21,308 nt of DNA from Thermodesulfobacteriota bacterium (GTDB taxonomy: Bacteria; Desulfobacterota; DSM-4660; Desulfatiglandales; Desulfatiglandaceae). The position numbers and the translations under genes were made by a program. The notes beneath the pieces were generated by a model. It did no database searches and was not told the origin of the DNA. It saw only the letters and a list, made by a program, of their open reading frames with translations. Numbering within the stretch: position 1 is the first letter of the stretch; the number at the start of each line of letters is the position of its first letter. Positions 1 through 7,638 of the stretch are shown here, piece after piece. The stretch is taken from the NCBI GenBank assembly GCA_028278625.1, contig JANQDY010000093.1, positions 1 to 21,308 of the forward strand, read 5' to 3'.

Positions 1-82
1 ATACACGACTGAGACCATAGCTCAAAATTCCTGACTCACACCCGCGAGCTTGCTTTTGCCAACGATGTTTTTCAATCAATCC

Positions 83-111
83 TTATATCGGAATTCCAGA
101 CAAATTATAAT
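83..111 (+). promoter_or_regulatory. Candidate sigma-70 promoter of the left operon
   Basis: A perfect -10 hexamer TATAAT lies at 106-111. The best -35 at 17-bp spacing is the poor match TTATAT at 83-88. Transcription would begin near 118, about 60 nt upstream of the phosphoesterase start at 180. The -10 is convincing by eye; the weak -35 suggests either modest strength or dependence on an activator. The rest of 1-179 shows no gene. Confidence 0.4.
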
Positions 112-179
112 GCACTTTGACCTTTCGCCCGGTTTCTGTTAAATTTTCTTATGATTCTTCTCTGTTCGAGGGCGTTTCC

Positions 180-1514
180 ATGGATTTAAAAAGGCGCGAT
201 TTTCTGGCCTGGCTGGGTCTGGCAGCCATGGGTCTCACAAATCTCGGGAGCTTTGGCTGCGGCGGCAGGGGATTTTCAGCGGGAACATTGCTTGAGGCAC
301 CGGCCCAGGGGAAGGCAGCCCCTCCCAAGATCCCGGAAGATATTCCCATGAGAAACGATCTGGGCGCAGCCCCGCGGTTGGATGCCGCTACCGGCACGCC
401 CGGGCGCCTTCTCAATCTCGGTCACCTTTCCGATGTTCACATTACGCTGGAACAATTCACCTTTACGGGTCACCCGAAGCTGGAGGCAATACTGGACGGT
501 TTTGGGGAGGAAATCGGATTCGGAGGCCTTGACCGTCCCGAAATTCAGGAGAAATACGACGTGGATAATCTTCGGGCCATGGTCAAGACATTAAATGCGG
601 CCGAACCGCCCCTCGATTTTGTGGTCAATACCGGGGATGCCGTTGACATCGGAACGGTTCCGGAACTGGTCGGTTTTCTATCCGAAATGAACCAGCTGGA
701 CTGCCCCTGGTTTCAAGTACTCGGCAACCATGACTGTCTGGGCCTTGGGAATATTCCCCCGGGCATGCTGGAAGGTTTTACGGATATCGATTTCTTAAAT
801 AAGCAGGAATTCATTGAAAAGCATTTCCCCCAAAAGGGCCATCCCCTCTCCCCAACCGCTTTCGGTTCCCAGGCCAAAGGGTTTGACTTCAGTCCGGCTT
901 CCCGCGCCACTCCACCTCAGCTCTTGGGTTACTATGCCTTTACCGCCGTGCCGCCCATCCAGGGTGGCGGAGGCAGGCTGATTCGGCCCGGGATCCGCTT
1001 TTATGTTCTGGAAACCAGTCGTGCCGCGGGAAAAGCACTTGGGCATGTGGAAAAGGAACAACTTGCTTGGCTCAAAAAAGAGCTGGACAAACACCCCCGT
1101 TTCTTGGGCATCGTGGTCAGCCACCATCCCATCAGACGCATTCAAGAAGGGCGGGACGAGCTGCGGACCCTGCTCCTGGACCATCCCCAGGTGATTGCCC
1201 TGGTATGCGGCCACGAACACAGCCACCGCATCCGGGCTTTTAGAAATCCGAAAAAGCCGGGAACCGGATTCTGGCAGATACAGACCGGATCACTGATGGA
1301 TTATCCCCAGCAGGGGCGTATCCTGGAGATCTATGACCGGGGCAATGGAACGGGCGCCATTCGAACCTACGTTTTCAACCAGCAAGCCAGGGGACAACTG
1401 GGGAAAAACGCCCGTGCGTCATACCGGTCATCGGCGGCTGAAAGATTTGACGGGTCAGGGGGGGAAAAGGACCGAAATACAGAACTCATTTTTCAAATGC
1501 CTACTCTCAATTGA
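180..1514 (+). CDS. Exported calcineurin-like metallophosphoesterase (Tat/lipoprotein signal)
   Basis: 444-aa metal-dependent phosphohydrolase, predicted to act outside the cytoplasm. ATG 180 is preferred over an in-frame ATG at 117 because GAGGG at 168-172 sits 7 nt upstream and the protein then begins with a twin-arginine motif (KRRDFL, residues 4-9). A hydrophobic stretch follows, ending at Cys27 in SFGC, a loose lipobox. All five metallophosphoesterase motifs are visible in order: DVH (D85, H87), GD (D153), GNHD (182-185), SHH (about 314-316) and GHEH (344-347), so the di-metal site looks intact. Length and the Tat leader resemble the long Tat-exported metallophosphoesterase families (TIGR03767/TIGR03768 type). 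The substrate cannot be read from sequence. It is the first gene of a + strand run; the next start follows 23 nt after the stop. Confidence 0.88.
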   Translation: MDLKRRDFLAWLGLAAMGLTNLGSFGCGGRGFSAGTLLEAPAQGKAAPPKIPEDIPMRNDLGAAPRLDAATGTPGRLLNLGHLSDVHITLEQFTFTGHPKLEAILDGFGEEIGFGGLDRPEIQEKYDVDNLRAMVKTLNAAEPPLDFVVNTGDAVDIGTVPELVGFLSEMNQLDCPWFQVLGNHDCLGLGNIPPGMLEGFTDIDFLNKQEFIEKHFPQKGHPLSPTAFGSQAKGFDFSPASRATPPQLLGYYAFTAVPPIQGGGGRLIRPGIRFYVLETSRAAGKALGHVEKEQLAWLKKELDKHPRFLGIVVSHHPIRRIQEGRDELRTLLLDHPQVIALVCGHEHSHRIRAFRNPKKPGTGFWQIQTGSLMDYPQQGRILEIYDRGNGTGAIRTYVFNQQARGQLGKNARASYRSSAAERFDGSGGEKDRNTELIFQMPTLN

Positions 1515-1537
1515 TGCCAACGCTGGAGGTCTTTTCC

Positions 1538-1774
1538 ATGAAGAAGCTCTTTTTTCTGATCATTCTGGCGGCTTGCGCCTACGGAATCCTGAACTACCAT
1601 TTCATCCTCACGGACAGCAGTCTCAAGATACTGAAGAAGACACAGATGACCCTCGATGATACTTTCGTGGATGCCAGAGGGTCCAAAAAAGCGGAACTCC
1701 TTTTGAATCCGGCCCTGTTAAAGGCCGGTGCAAGGGATCTCGTGGCCCAGGACAGTCTGACCATTGGGAAGTAA
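1538..1774 (+). CDS. Small signal-anchored protein, unknown function
   Basis: 78-aa protein starting at ATG 1538, chosen because GGAGG at 1525-1529 lies 8 nt upstream. In-frame TTG/ATG codons at 1511/1514 lack a ribosome-binding site and would overlap the preceding stop. The N-terminus (MKKLFFLIILAACAYGIL) is a typical signal peptide or membrane anchor. The remaining about 55 residues are charged, hydrophilic and without a recognised domain, so the mature part is probably periplasmic. It sits between the phosphoesterase and the MscS-like channel, 23 nt and 58 nt from them, and is probably co-transcribed. I do not recognise the family. The good start signal and tight packing support a real gene. 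Confidence 0.7.
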   Translation: MKKLFFLIILAACAYGILNYHFILTDSSLKILKKTQMTLDDTFVDARGSKKAELLLNPALLKAGARDLVAQDSLTIGK

Positions 1775-1832
1775 GGACCGTCCACGGGTCACGGCCGAAG
1801 GACGGAACAAACCGAAAAAAGGATCACCCGCC

Positions 1833-3479
1833 ATGAAGAGAACCAAATGGTTTTTCCTTATTCTATTCATCCTGTTTACGCCATGGACATTTGCTCTGGC
1901 AGCGGATGTTACACCTGAAACCCTGCCAGACATAGAGAACCTCGAATCCCTTATTCAGTCCATGAACAACCTCCAGAGGATCATCTTAGCGACTCAGGAA
2001 GTCATGGAGGGTCCGGGCGGTGAGGGCCGGGAAAAAGAACTAAAGACCCGGCTGGACCAACTGCAAATGAAATTGCAGGTGATGGAACGGAGTTTTGAGC
2101 GGCTGAGCGCGGGCATGGCCGTGGACGCCCTTTTAAAGGGAAAGGAAGCGCCCGTTGACTGGAATCGTGAACTGGCGGAGTTCCTGTCGCCGATCATGAG
2201 TGAGATCAAAAAAATGACCTCACGGCCCAGACAGATCGAGGCCCTCAGAAACGAAATTGCACAAAATGATGCGCAGCTCCTGATGGCAAAAGGGGCCCAG
2301 GAACGCTTGATGGCCTTGGTGTCGAAAACCAGCAATCCACAACTGATTGAAAAGCTGGGAAAACTGACGCGCACCTGGGAAAACCAGGAAAACGAAATCA
2401 GGACCCGTAAAGCGGTATCCGAAAAAGCGCTTCAAAAGGCCCTGGGTGAGAAGAAATCCTTTTCTCAATCTCTAAAAGAAGTGCTGGCATTCTTCTTTCA
2501 AAGCAGGGGGAAAAATCTGTTTTTGGCCCTTCTGGCCTTCGCCGTTATCTGGGGCTTGCTGCACTACCTGCACAAGCTGATCTTTCATCTGAGCCCCTTC
2601 CACAAGAAGGGCAGATCTTTCGGCGTTCGACTCTTTGATCTTTTCTACCGGGTTTTCATGGTGGTGATCTCCGGCTTTGTGCTGCTTGGAACCTTCTATT
2701 TTCTGGGGGACTGGTTGCTCCTCTCCCTGGCCATCATTTTTGTCATGGGAATCGTCTGGGCCTCAAAACAGGCGCTACCCCGCTTTTGGAATCAGGCGGC
2801 CCTCATGCTCAATTTCGGCTCCGTCAGAGAAGGGGAAGTGGTGGTTTACAAGGGAATACCTTTTGAGGTAGGTTCCATCAACATGAATTCCAAACTGGAG
2901 AACGAGGCCTTTGAAAACGGTTTCGTGCGGCTGCACATTAATGATTTGATGGAATTGCGGTCAAGGCCCATCACCCAGAATGAACCCTGGTTTCCTTCCA
3001 GAAGCGGCGACTGGGTATTGCTTAAAGACGGCACATACGGCTCTGTCGTGGCCCAAACCCCTGAATTGGTGACCCTAAAACTGAAGGGGGACGCCCTGAA
3101 ATATTATGTCACACAGGAATACCTGGCCCAGTCACCCATAAACCTCTCCGAAGGCTACCGGCTTACGGGTGTCTTCGGTGTGGATTACCGGCATCAGGAC
3201 ATTGCCACCGGGGAAATCCCGGAAATACTGCAAAAATCGTTGACTGAGGCCCTTATTGAAGCGGGACACGGCGATTTGATTGAGCGCATACGGGTGGAAT
3301 TCAAAGAGGCCGGCGCTTCTTCGCTGGATTTGGCCATTCTGGCTGAATTCAACGGAAAGGCAGGGGCAAAATACTGGGTCCTTGAAAGGGCCATCCAAAG
3401 AATCTGCGTTGATGTCTGCAACCGGCACCAATGGGTCATTCCCTTTCAACAGGTCAGCGTTCATATGGCAGGATCATAA
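1833..3479 (+). CDS. MscS-like mechanosensitive channel with N-terminal periplasmic coiled coil
   Basis: 548-aa inner-membrane protein. ATG 1833 is preferred over an upstream in-frame codon at 1764 because AGGA (1820-1823) precedes it at 9 nt and a clean signal peptide then follows, with likely cleavage after Ala23 (ALA-AD). Residues about 30-215 are charged and helical, probably a periplasmic coiled coil. Three hydrophobic segments follow at about 228-250, 270-292 and 293-313. Next comes an MscS-type beta-domain (GEVVVYKGIPFEVGSINMNS, about 334-353) and a C-terminal region ending in the family-like phrase WVIPFQQVSVHM. The canonical pore-helix Gly/Ala pattern and the NFISG motif of E. coli MscS are not obvious, so this is an atypical member, possibly a regulatory or scaffold variant. 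It should gate on membrane tension if functional. Confidence 0.75.
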   Translation: MKRTKWFFLILFILFTPWTFALAADVTPETLPDIENLESLIQSMNNLQRIILATQEVMEGPGGEGREKELKTRLDQLQMKLQVMERSFERLSAGMAVDALLKGKEAPVDWNRELAEFLSPIMSEIKKMTSRPRQIEALRNEIAQNDAQLLMAKGAQERLMALVSKTSNPQLIEKLGKLTRTWENQENEIRTRKAVSEKALQKALGEKKSFSQSLKEVLAFFFQSRGKNLFLALLAFAVIWGLLHYLHKLIFHLSPFHKKGRSFGVRLFDLFYRVFMVVISGFVLLGTFYFLGDWLLLSLAIIFVMGIVWASKQALPRFWNQAALMLNFGSVREGEVVVYKGIPFEVGSINMNSKLENEAFENGFVRLHINDLMELRSRPITQNEPWFPSRSGDWVLLKDGTYGSVVAQTPELVTLKLKGDALKYYVTQEYLAQSPINLSEGYRLTGVFGVDYRHQDIATGEIPEILQKSLTEALIEAGHGDLIERIRVEFKEAGASSLDLAILAEFNGKAGAKYWVLERAIQRICVDVCNRHQWVIPFQQVSVHMAGS

Positions 3480-3498
3480 TCTTTCCGGAGCAAACAAT

Positions 3499-4755
3499 TT
3501 GGAACTGAAAATTCAAAATGAACACAAAATCGTGGCACTCATTCAAAAGGGTGTCAGAATCCCCAACCCCATGACCCTTTACCTGGATGATGACGTTCTG
3601 GTAGACCAGATCTCCGGGGACGGTGTGACCCTTTATCCCGGTTGCCGCATCTATGGCGCGGAAACGGCCATTTCACGGGGCGCACAGATTGGATTTGAAG
3701 GCCCCGCCACCATTCTGAACTGCCAGATCGGCGCCAACGTGGAACTGAAGGGCGGGTATTTCAAAAAAGCGGTCTTTCTCGCGGATTCGAAAATGGGTCT
3801 CGGCGCCCATGTGCGTGAGGGGACCATCTTGGAGGAGAAAGCCAGCGGTGCCCACTGCGTGGGTTTGAAACAGACCATTCTCTTTCCCTTTGCCACACTG
3901 GGAAGCCTGATCAATTTTTGCGACTGCCTCCTCGCCGGTGGCACCAGCCGAAAAGACCACAGCGAGGTGGGCAGCTCTTACATCCACTTCAATTTTTCCG
4001 TAACCGGCGATAAGACGACCCCCTCTATGTTCGGGGATGTTCCAAAGGGGGTCATGCTCGATCAGCCGCCCATCTTCCTGGGCGGCCAGGGGGGTGCCGT
4101 GGGTCCCCTTCGCGTGGGATTCGGAAATGCGGTCTCGGCGGGCACTGTCCTAAGGAAAGACGTTCTGAAGGAACGCAAGTTGATTATGGAGAAGGCGCGT
4201 CGTGGAGGCGAATTTCCCTTTATCTTCAATCGCTATTCCGGTCTGTCCCCCATGCTGGAGAAAAACCTTCATTATATGGCGCAGTTGGCAGCTCTTGAAG
4301 AGTGGTACCGTTACGTCCGGCGGGATTTTCTTAACGGGGAAAAACTGGGATATCTGCTCTATAACGGCGCACTGGATAATTTGAGGCTGGCGCTCGGAGA
4401 ACGGGGCAAACGATTAAAGGCGGTGGCCAGTAAAATGCCCGATTCAATCCGTCAAGATGAAAGCGACGGCATCAAAAACGGCAAACGTGAGTTTCATCAA
4501 ATGGTGGACGAGGTGTTGGGCGTATTTGATGTGGACGCTGAAACACCGGCCGCCCTTGAGCATCGTAACGATTTCCTGGAAGCGTTGGCAAATCGCAAGG
4601 GGGAAGATGGCTCGGATTATGTTGCCGTGATTCAGGGCCTTTCAGAGAACGCCAAAATGGAAGGCACAAAATGGCTCAAGACCATTGTTGAGGATCAGTG
4701 CCAAAAGGCGGGTGCCCTGCTGCCCGCCTTGCATCTATTTCAGGAATCTATCTGA
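3499..4755 (+). CDS. Left-handed beta-helix protein resembling the GlmU C-terminal domain
   Basis: 418-aa protein. The proposed start is TTG 3499, since GGAG at 3487-3490 sits 8 nt upstream and this start clears the mscS stop by 19 nt. Longer in-frame versions run about 200 nt into mscS and encode no recognisable extension. Residues about 15-220 contain hexapeptide-like turns (PGCRIYGAETAISRGAQIG, NCQIGANVELKGG) and the arrangement VGFGNAVSAGTVLRKDV, which resembles the acetyltransferase beta-helix of GlmU. The N-terminal uridyltransferase domain of GlmU, with its nucleotide-binding GxG loop, is absent. The C-terminal about 190 residues are alpha-helical and unfamiliar. Because glmM follows 105 nt downstream, a role in UDP-GlcNAc metabolism is attractive, but activity as a sugar-1-phosphate acetyltransferase is inference. 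It is not a complete GlmU. Confidence 0.72.
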   Translation: MELKIQNEHKIVALIQKGVRIPNPMTLYLDDDVLVDQISGDGVTLYPGCRIYGAETAISRGAQIGFEGPATILNCQIGANVELKGGYFKKAVFLADSKMGLGAHVREGTILEEKASGAHCVGLKQTILFPFATLGSLINFCDCLLAGGTSRKDHSEVGSSYIHFNFSVTGDKTTPSMFGDVPKGVMLDQPPIFLGGQGGAVGPLRVGFGNAVSAGTVLRKDVLKERKLIMEKARRGGEFPFIFNRYSGLSPMLEKNLHYMAQLAALEEWYRYVRRDFLNGEKLGYLLYNGALDNLRLALGERGKRLKAVASKMPDSIRQDESDGIKNGKREFHQMVDEVLGVFDVDAETPAALEHRNDFLEALANRKGEDGSDYVAVIQGLSENAKMEGTKWLKTIVEDQCQKAGALLPALHLFQESI

Positions 4756-4775
4756 GGAATCGTAAACCGAAACAG

Positions 4776-4847
4776 AAGAAGCTTCGGCAAACCCGTAAGG
4801 CGGGAACGCCCAGAGGGTTCACCGGCCGGGCTTCTTTTATCTTTTTT
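4776..4847 (+). promoter_or_regulatory. Structured hairpin with U-tract in the glmM leader (attenuator/terminator-like)
   Basis: By-eye folding gives an outer stem AAGAAGC (4776-4782) with GCTTCTT (4830-4836), continued by CGGC (4785-4788) with GCCG (4825-4828). Inside are AACCC (4790-4794) with GGGTT (4815-4819) and GGCG-GGAA-CGCC (4799-4810), capped by a GNRA tetraloop. An alternative inner helix CCCG/CGGG (4792-4795, 4801-4804) is mutually exclusive with it. The outer stem runs into TTATCTTTTTT (4837-4847), typical of an intrinsic terminator. The glmM Shine-Dalgarno AAGGAG starts at 4848, so no promoter fits between. It either ends the upstream operon or works as an attenuator for glmM. 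Confidence 0.6.
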
Positions 4848-4860
4848 AAGGAGATGAGCA

Positions 4861-6219
4861 GTGGGCAAGCTGTTTGGTACGGATGGTATCAGAGGTAAAG
4901 CCAATGAATACCCCATGGATGGGGAGACCGCCTTTCGCGTCGGCCAGGCACTGGCGGTTGTGTTAAAAGGTGAGAAGAAAAGGGTGCGGATTGTGATCGG
5001 CAAAGACACCCGTATATCGGGGGATATGCTTGAGAACGCGCTGTCCGCCGGAGTTGCATCCATGGGCGGCGACGTTCTTTCCTTAGGGATACTGCCCACA
5101 CCGGCGGTATCATACTTTACGGTCCTGCTGCAGGCGGACGCCGGTGTTGTTATTTCCGCTTCCCACAACCCCTTTTCGGACAACGGGATCAAGGTCTTCG
5201 GCAAAGACGGCTTCAAACTCTCGGATGATGAGGAATCGATCATAGAATCCCTTGTTCTCAAGAGAGTTTTCCCGGAATCCGCGCCTCAGCCTGAAAATTT
5301 GGGCCGAATCGATGCCGTAAAAGAGCGTTTGGATCAGTATGTAACCTTCCTGAAAGGGCATTTTCCTAAAAACCTCTCATTAAAGGGGATGCATATCGTG
5401 CTCGATACCGCAAACGGCGCAACCTACGAAGCCGCTCCTTTATTGTTTGAAAGTCTGGGCGTTAAGGTATCGGTAATCCACCATGAGCCCGATGGGATCA
5501 ACATCAACCACCGGTGTGGCTCCCAGCATACGGAGGATCTGTCGGCGGAAGTGGTCAGGAAGAATGCCCACATAGGGTTCGCTTTTGACGGAGACGGAGA
5601 CCGGCTGATTGCGGTGGACGAAAAGGGAAAACCACTCACCGGCGATCAGATTCTGCTAATTTGCGCCGGTTCCCTGAAGGAAAAAGGCGAGCTCCAGAAC
5701 AACCTGCTGGTGAGTACCGTCATGAGCAATCTGGGGCTTGCCAACGCCTGCCGGGAATACGGCATCAAACGCCATGAATCGGCTGTGGGGGACCGCTACG
5801 TGCTGGCGGATATGCAGCGGCACGGAGCGGTATTGGGCGGTGAAGAATCCGGTCACATCATTCTGTTGAACCATCACACCACCAGTGACGGGATCATAAC
5901 GGCGCTTCTGCTTCTTGAAACCATGGTTCAAAAGGGTCAACATCTCTCGGAACTCGCCCGGTTGATGACCGTGTACCCGCAGAAGCTGATCAATGTGCCG
6001 GTCAGGAAGAAAACCGACATTTCAAGAGTGCCCCAGCTGGCACAAACCATTCATGCGGTGGAATCGGAACTGGGCCGTGAGGGGCGGGTGCTGGTGCGAT
6101 ACTCCGGCACACAGAATCTATGCCGCGTGATGGTTGAGGGTCCAACATTGGCCGGTACCGAAGCATACTGCCGCCGGATTGCCGACAGCGTACAAGAAAA
6201 CCTGGGAAGCGATATTTGA
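4861..6219 (+). CDS. glmM: Phosphoglucosamine mutase GlmM
   Basis: 452-aa cytoplasmic enzyme of the alpha-D-phosphohexomutase family. It converts glucosamine-6-phosphate to glucosamine-1-phosphate, the step before GlmU in UDP-GlcNAc synthesis for peptidoglycan and LPS. It starts at GTG 4861 with AAGGAG (4848-4853) 7 nt upstream, and the protein opens with the diagnostic GKLFGTDGIRG. The phosphoserine loop SASHNP carries Ser101. The Mg-binding loop DGDGDR has D243, D245 and D247. The sugar loop GGEESGH is at 326-332, and the phosphate-binding loop RYSGT is at 413-417, followed by QN rather than the commoner EP. Length is normal. It is the last gene of the left + strand run and converges with the 83-aa gene on the other strand. 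Its expression probably depends on read-through of the leader hairpin. Confidence 0.96.
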   Translation: MGKLFGTDGIRGKANEYPMDGETAFRVGQALAVVLKGEKKRVRIVIGKDTRISGDMLENALSAGVASMGGDVLSLGILPTPAVSYFTVLLQADAGVVISASHNPFSDNGIKVFGKDGFKLSDDEESIIESLVLKRVFPESAPQPENLGRIDAVKERLDQYVTFLKGHFPKNLSLKGMHIVLDTANGATYEAAPLLFESLGVKVSVIHHEPDGININHRCGSQHTEDLSAEVVRKNAHIGFAFDGDGDRLIAVDEKGKPLTGDQILLICAGSLKEKGELQNNLLVSTVMSNLGLANACREYGIKRHESAVGDRYVLADMQRHGAVLGGEESGHIILLNHHTTSDGIITALLLLETMVQKGQHLSELARLMTVYPQKLINVPVRKKTDISRVPQLAQTIHAVESELGREGRVLVRYSGTQNLCRVMVEGPTLAGTEAYCRRIADSVQENLGSDI

Positions 6220-6222
6220 AAG

Positions 6223-6271
6223 AGCGTCCAACCCGGGGCATGCCCGCAACCCGGTGTTGAGTTGGGGCGCT
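6223..6271. terminator. Weak inverted repeats between convergent genes
   Basis: AGCG-T-CCAAC (6223-6232) can pair with GTTGG-GG-CGCT (6261-6271), enclosing the perfect palindrome GGGCATGCCC (6236-6245). It lies between the ends of glmM and the convergent 83-aa gene, where a bidirectional terminator is expected. Neither strand has a good T-run after the stem, so this is only a possible terminator. Confidence 0.3.
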
Positions 6272-6281
6272 GGAAAACGCC

Positions 6282-6533
6282 TCACCCGTCCAAGAAGAGT
6301 TCCTTCATTTTTTCACCCACTTCTTCAAGGATTTCCTCCAGCCACAGCACATCGTCAATGGTCAGCCGTCCCGCTTTGGTGGAGCTTTTTTTTCCATCTT
6401 TTCGGGTGTATACCCGGGGGCCGATCTGCAATTTGGGATCGCCTTCCCCGTAGCGGTTGATGGTTATCTGAAGCCCGGTCTCCTCGTTTTCCCAGGATGC
6501 CAGTACCAGGTCCTTGCTTGAATCGTAGGCCAT
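6282..6533 (-). CDS. Small PC4-like (transcriptional coactivator p15 fold) protein
   Basis: 83-aa protein. The start at 6533 is preferred over one 17 codons upstream because AAAGGA (6540-6545 on the complement) lies 6 nt before the ATG. The sequence has the strand-rich centre GLQITINRYGEGDPKLQIGPR, then KAGRLTIDDVLWLEEILEEV and a helical tail. This order (an IxIxxY strand, Lys/Arg-rich turns, then a LTxxxxxxLxE helix) resembles the PC4/p15 single-stranded nucleic-acid-binding domain found in small bacterial proteins. The assignment is by pattern only. It lies 75 nt downstream of the GT9 gene on the same strand and may share its transcript, without any obvious functional link. If correct, it would be a small cytoplasmic nucleic-acid-binding protein. 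Confidence 0.6.
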   Translation of the reverse strand: MAYDSSKDLVLASWENEETGLQITINRYGEGDPKLQIGPRVYTRKDGKKSSTKAGRLTIDDVLWLEEILEEVGEKMKELFLDG

Positions 6534-6608
6534 TTGCGGTCCTTTCTCTTCTATGTCAAAGGGAAGTGAATATAGAGCAATCATGGGGAGGTTGGCAAGG
6601 GAAAAAGG

Positions 6609-7544
6609 TCAAAACCCGGAGGCCGCCAAAATGGCCTCCTGGATACATATCAGATCGGACTCCCGGCGGTGCACCACGCGTACAAAGGGCCCCAGGGGCC
6701 GCCATTGGGACGGATCGGTGCTTCTGAACAGGGCCACCGTGGGAATTCCCAAAAGCCCCGAAAGATGCGTAATCCCGCTGTCATGTCCCAGGTAAACGGC
6801 CGATGCGCCCAACGTATTCACCAGTCGCTCTTTTGATGGAGAAATAATGATTTGAAGGCCTTTAACATTTTCGAAAGGCTCCCTCACACCCCTTTCAGCG
6901 GGTCCCAGCAAAAGCGTCGGTGTCAAATGGGCAAACCGCGGATTTTCCCGCAAGCGCCTGAGCATTTCAATCCAGAAACCGGGGGGGTGGTTTTTTTCAG
7001 AATCTCCGGAACCGGGATGGATCACCAGCCGGAACGGCTTTTCATGATTTTCAGGGAGTTGAAGAATGGGTTCGGTGATGGCTGCTTTAAAGGCCCGATC
7101 TGCATTAAGGGGCAATTCGGCGGAATGAAGGCAGCGGGCAAGGTATCTTGCCACATGAATCCTCTGGCCCTTTTGGGGAAATGGGGGAAAAAGAAAAGTC
7201 CGGGCAGGCGCCCAAAAGGCCTTGAGGTTCTTTTTAAGCTGCTCCCTGTCACCTGCTGAAAACAGAACAACCAGGTCTGCTTCCGGGAAAGGGTGCGTCG
7301 CCGTTTTTCCCCCAAGCGGCACATCCATGAACAATCTGTGCCATCCGCCGGTCTCAAGATTGATGCACAGGGAGACGAAATCACCCACGAAATCGATCGC
7401 CGGTTCTCTTCCGGCAAAAGCCACACGGGTTTTGCCCAGAAGGGCCTTCAGCGCCGGCAAAAGCAGCAGCGTATCGCCGATGGCCCCGGACCGGATAATC
7501 AGGACCCTGTGCCTTTCAGAATCGGGGGCATGGATTGCGGGCAT
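6609..7544 (-). CDS. Glycosyltransferase family 9 (ADP-heptose:LPS heptosyltransferase-like)
   Basis: 311-aa GT-B enzyme expected to transfer ADP-heptose onto the LPS inner core at the cytoplasmic face of the inner membrane. The N-terminal half opens with VLIIRSGAIGDTLLLLPAL; Asp24 in GAIGD aligns with the catalytic Asp of WaaC. The C-terminal half carries VIHPGSGDSEKNHP (about 174-187) and the nucleotide-sugar loop YLGHDSGITHLSGLLGIP, both diagnostic of the family. Length is slightly short of typical WaaC/WaaF (about 320-350). The start is ATG 7544 with only a weak AGGG about 10 nt upstream. Family membership is secure; which heptosyltransferase (I, II, or one with another sugar) is not resolvable. 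It is transcribed divergently from the PGK-like gene and sits alone, away from an LPS cluster. Confidence 0.87.
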   Translation of the reverse strand: MPAIHAPDSERHRVLIIRSGAIGDTLLLLPALKALLGKTRVAFAGREPAIDFVGDFVSLCINLETGGWHRLFMDVPLGGKTATHPFPEADLVVLFSAGDREQLKKNLKAFWAPARTFLFPPFPQKGQRIHVARYLARCLHSAELPLNADRAFKAAITEPILQLPENHEKPFRLVIHPGSGDSEKNHPPGFWIEMLRRLRENPRFAHLTPTLLLGPAERGVREPFENVKGLQIIISPSKERLVNTLGASAVYLGHDSGITHLSGLLGIPTVALFRSTDPSQWRPLGPFVRVVHRRESDLICIQEAILAASGF

Positions 7545-7557
7545 GTTTTGAACCCTG

Positions 7558-7586
7558 TTGACTTTTTTGGCCTATTCAGTAAGAAT
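7558..7586 (+). promoter_or_regulatory. Candidate sigma-70 promoter of the PGK-like gene
   Basis: TTGACT (7558-7563) is separated by 17 bp from AAGAAT (7581-7586), which matches the -10 consensus at four of six bases. It lies in the 94-bp divergent spacer between the GT9 gene and the PGK-like gene and would start a transcript near 7593, about 45 nt before the start codon at 7639. A second, weaker pair (TTTCAC 7591, TATAAC 7613) is also present. Confidence 0.4.
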
Positions 7587-7638
7587 TCAGTTTCACATTT
7601 CATAAGAGCCCTTATAACTATTATCTAAGAGGATGCAA

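Noticed and set aside
3280..3498. Longer N-terminus for the beta-helix protein overlapping the end of the MscS-like gene.
   Set aside because: The extra residues are a frame-shifted reading of mscS with no recognisable domain, while TTG 3499 has a good ribosome-binding site and removes the overlap.
4785..4830. Possible c-di-GMP-I (GEMM) riboswitch: GGCAAACC followed by a GNRA-capped helix.
   Set aside because: The conserved GACGCAAAGCC core and tetraloop-receptor segment are absent, and the downstream gene is glmM. Only the 5' block looks similar, so the specific class was not called.
4776..4860. glmS-type self-cleaving ribozyme upstream of an amino-sugar gene.
   Set aside because: None of the conserved ribozyme core or its double pseudoknot is recognisable in the 105-nt leader.
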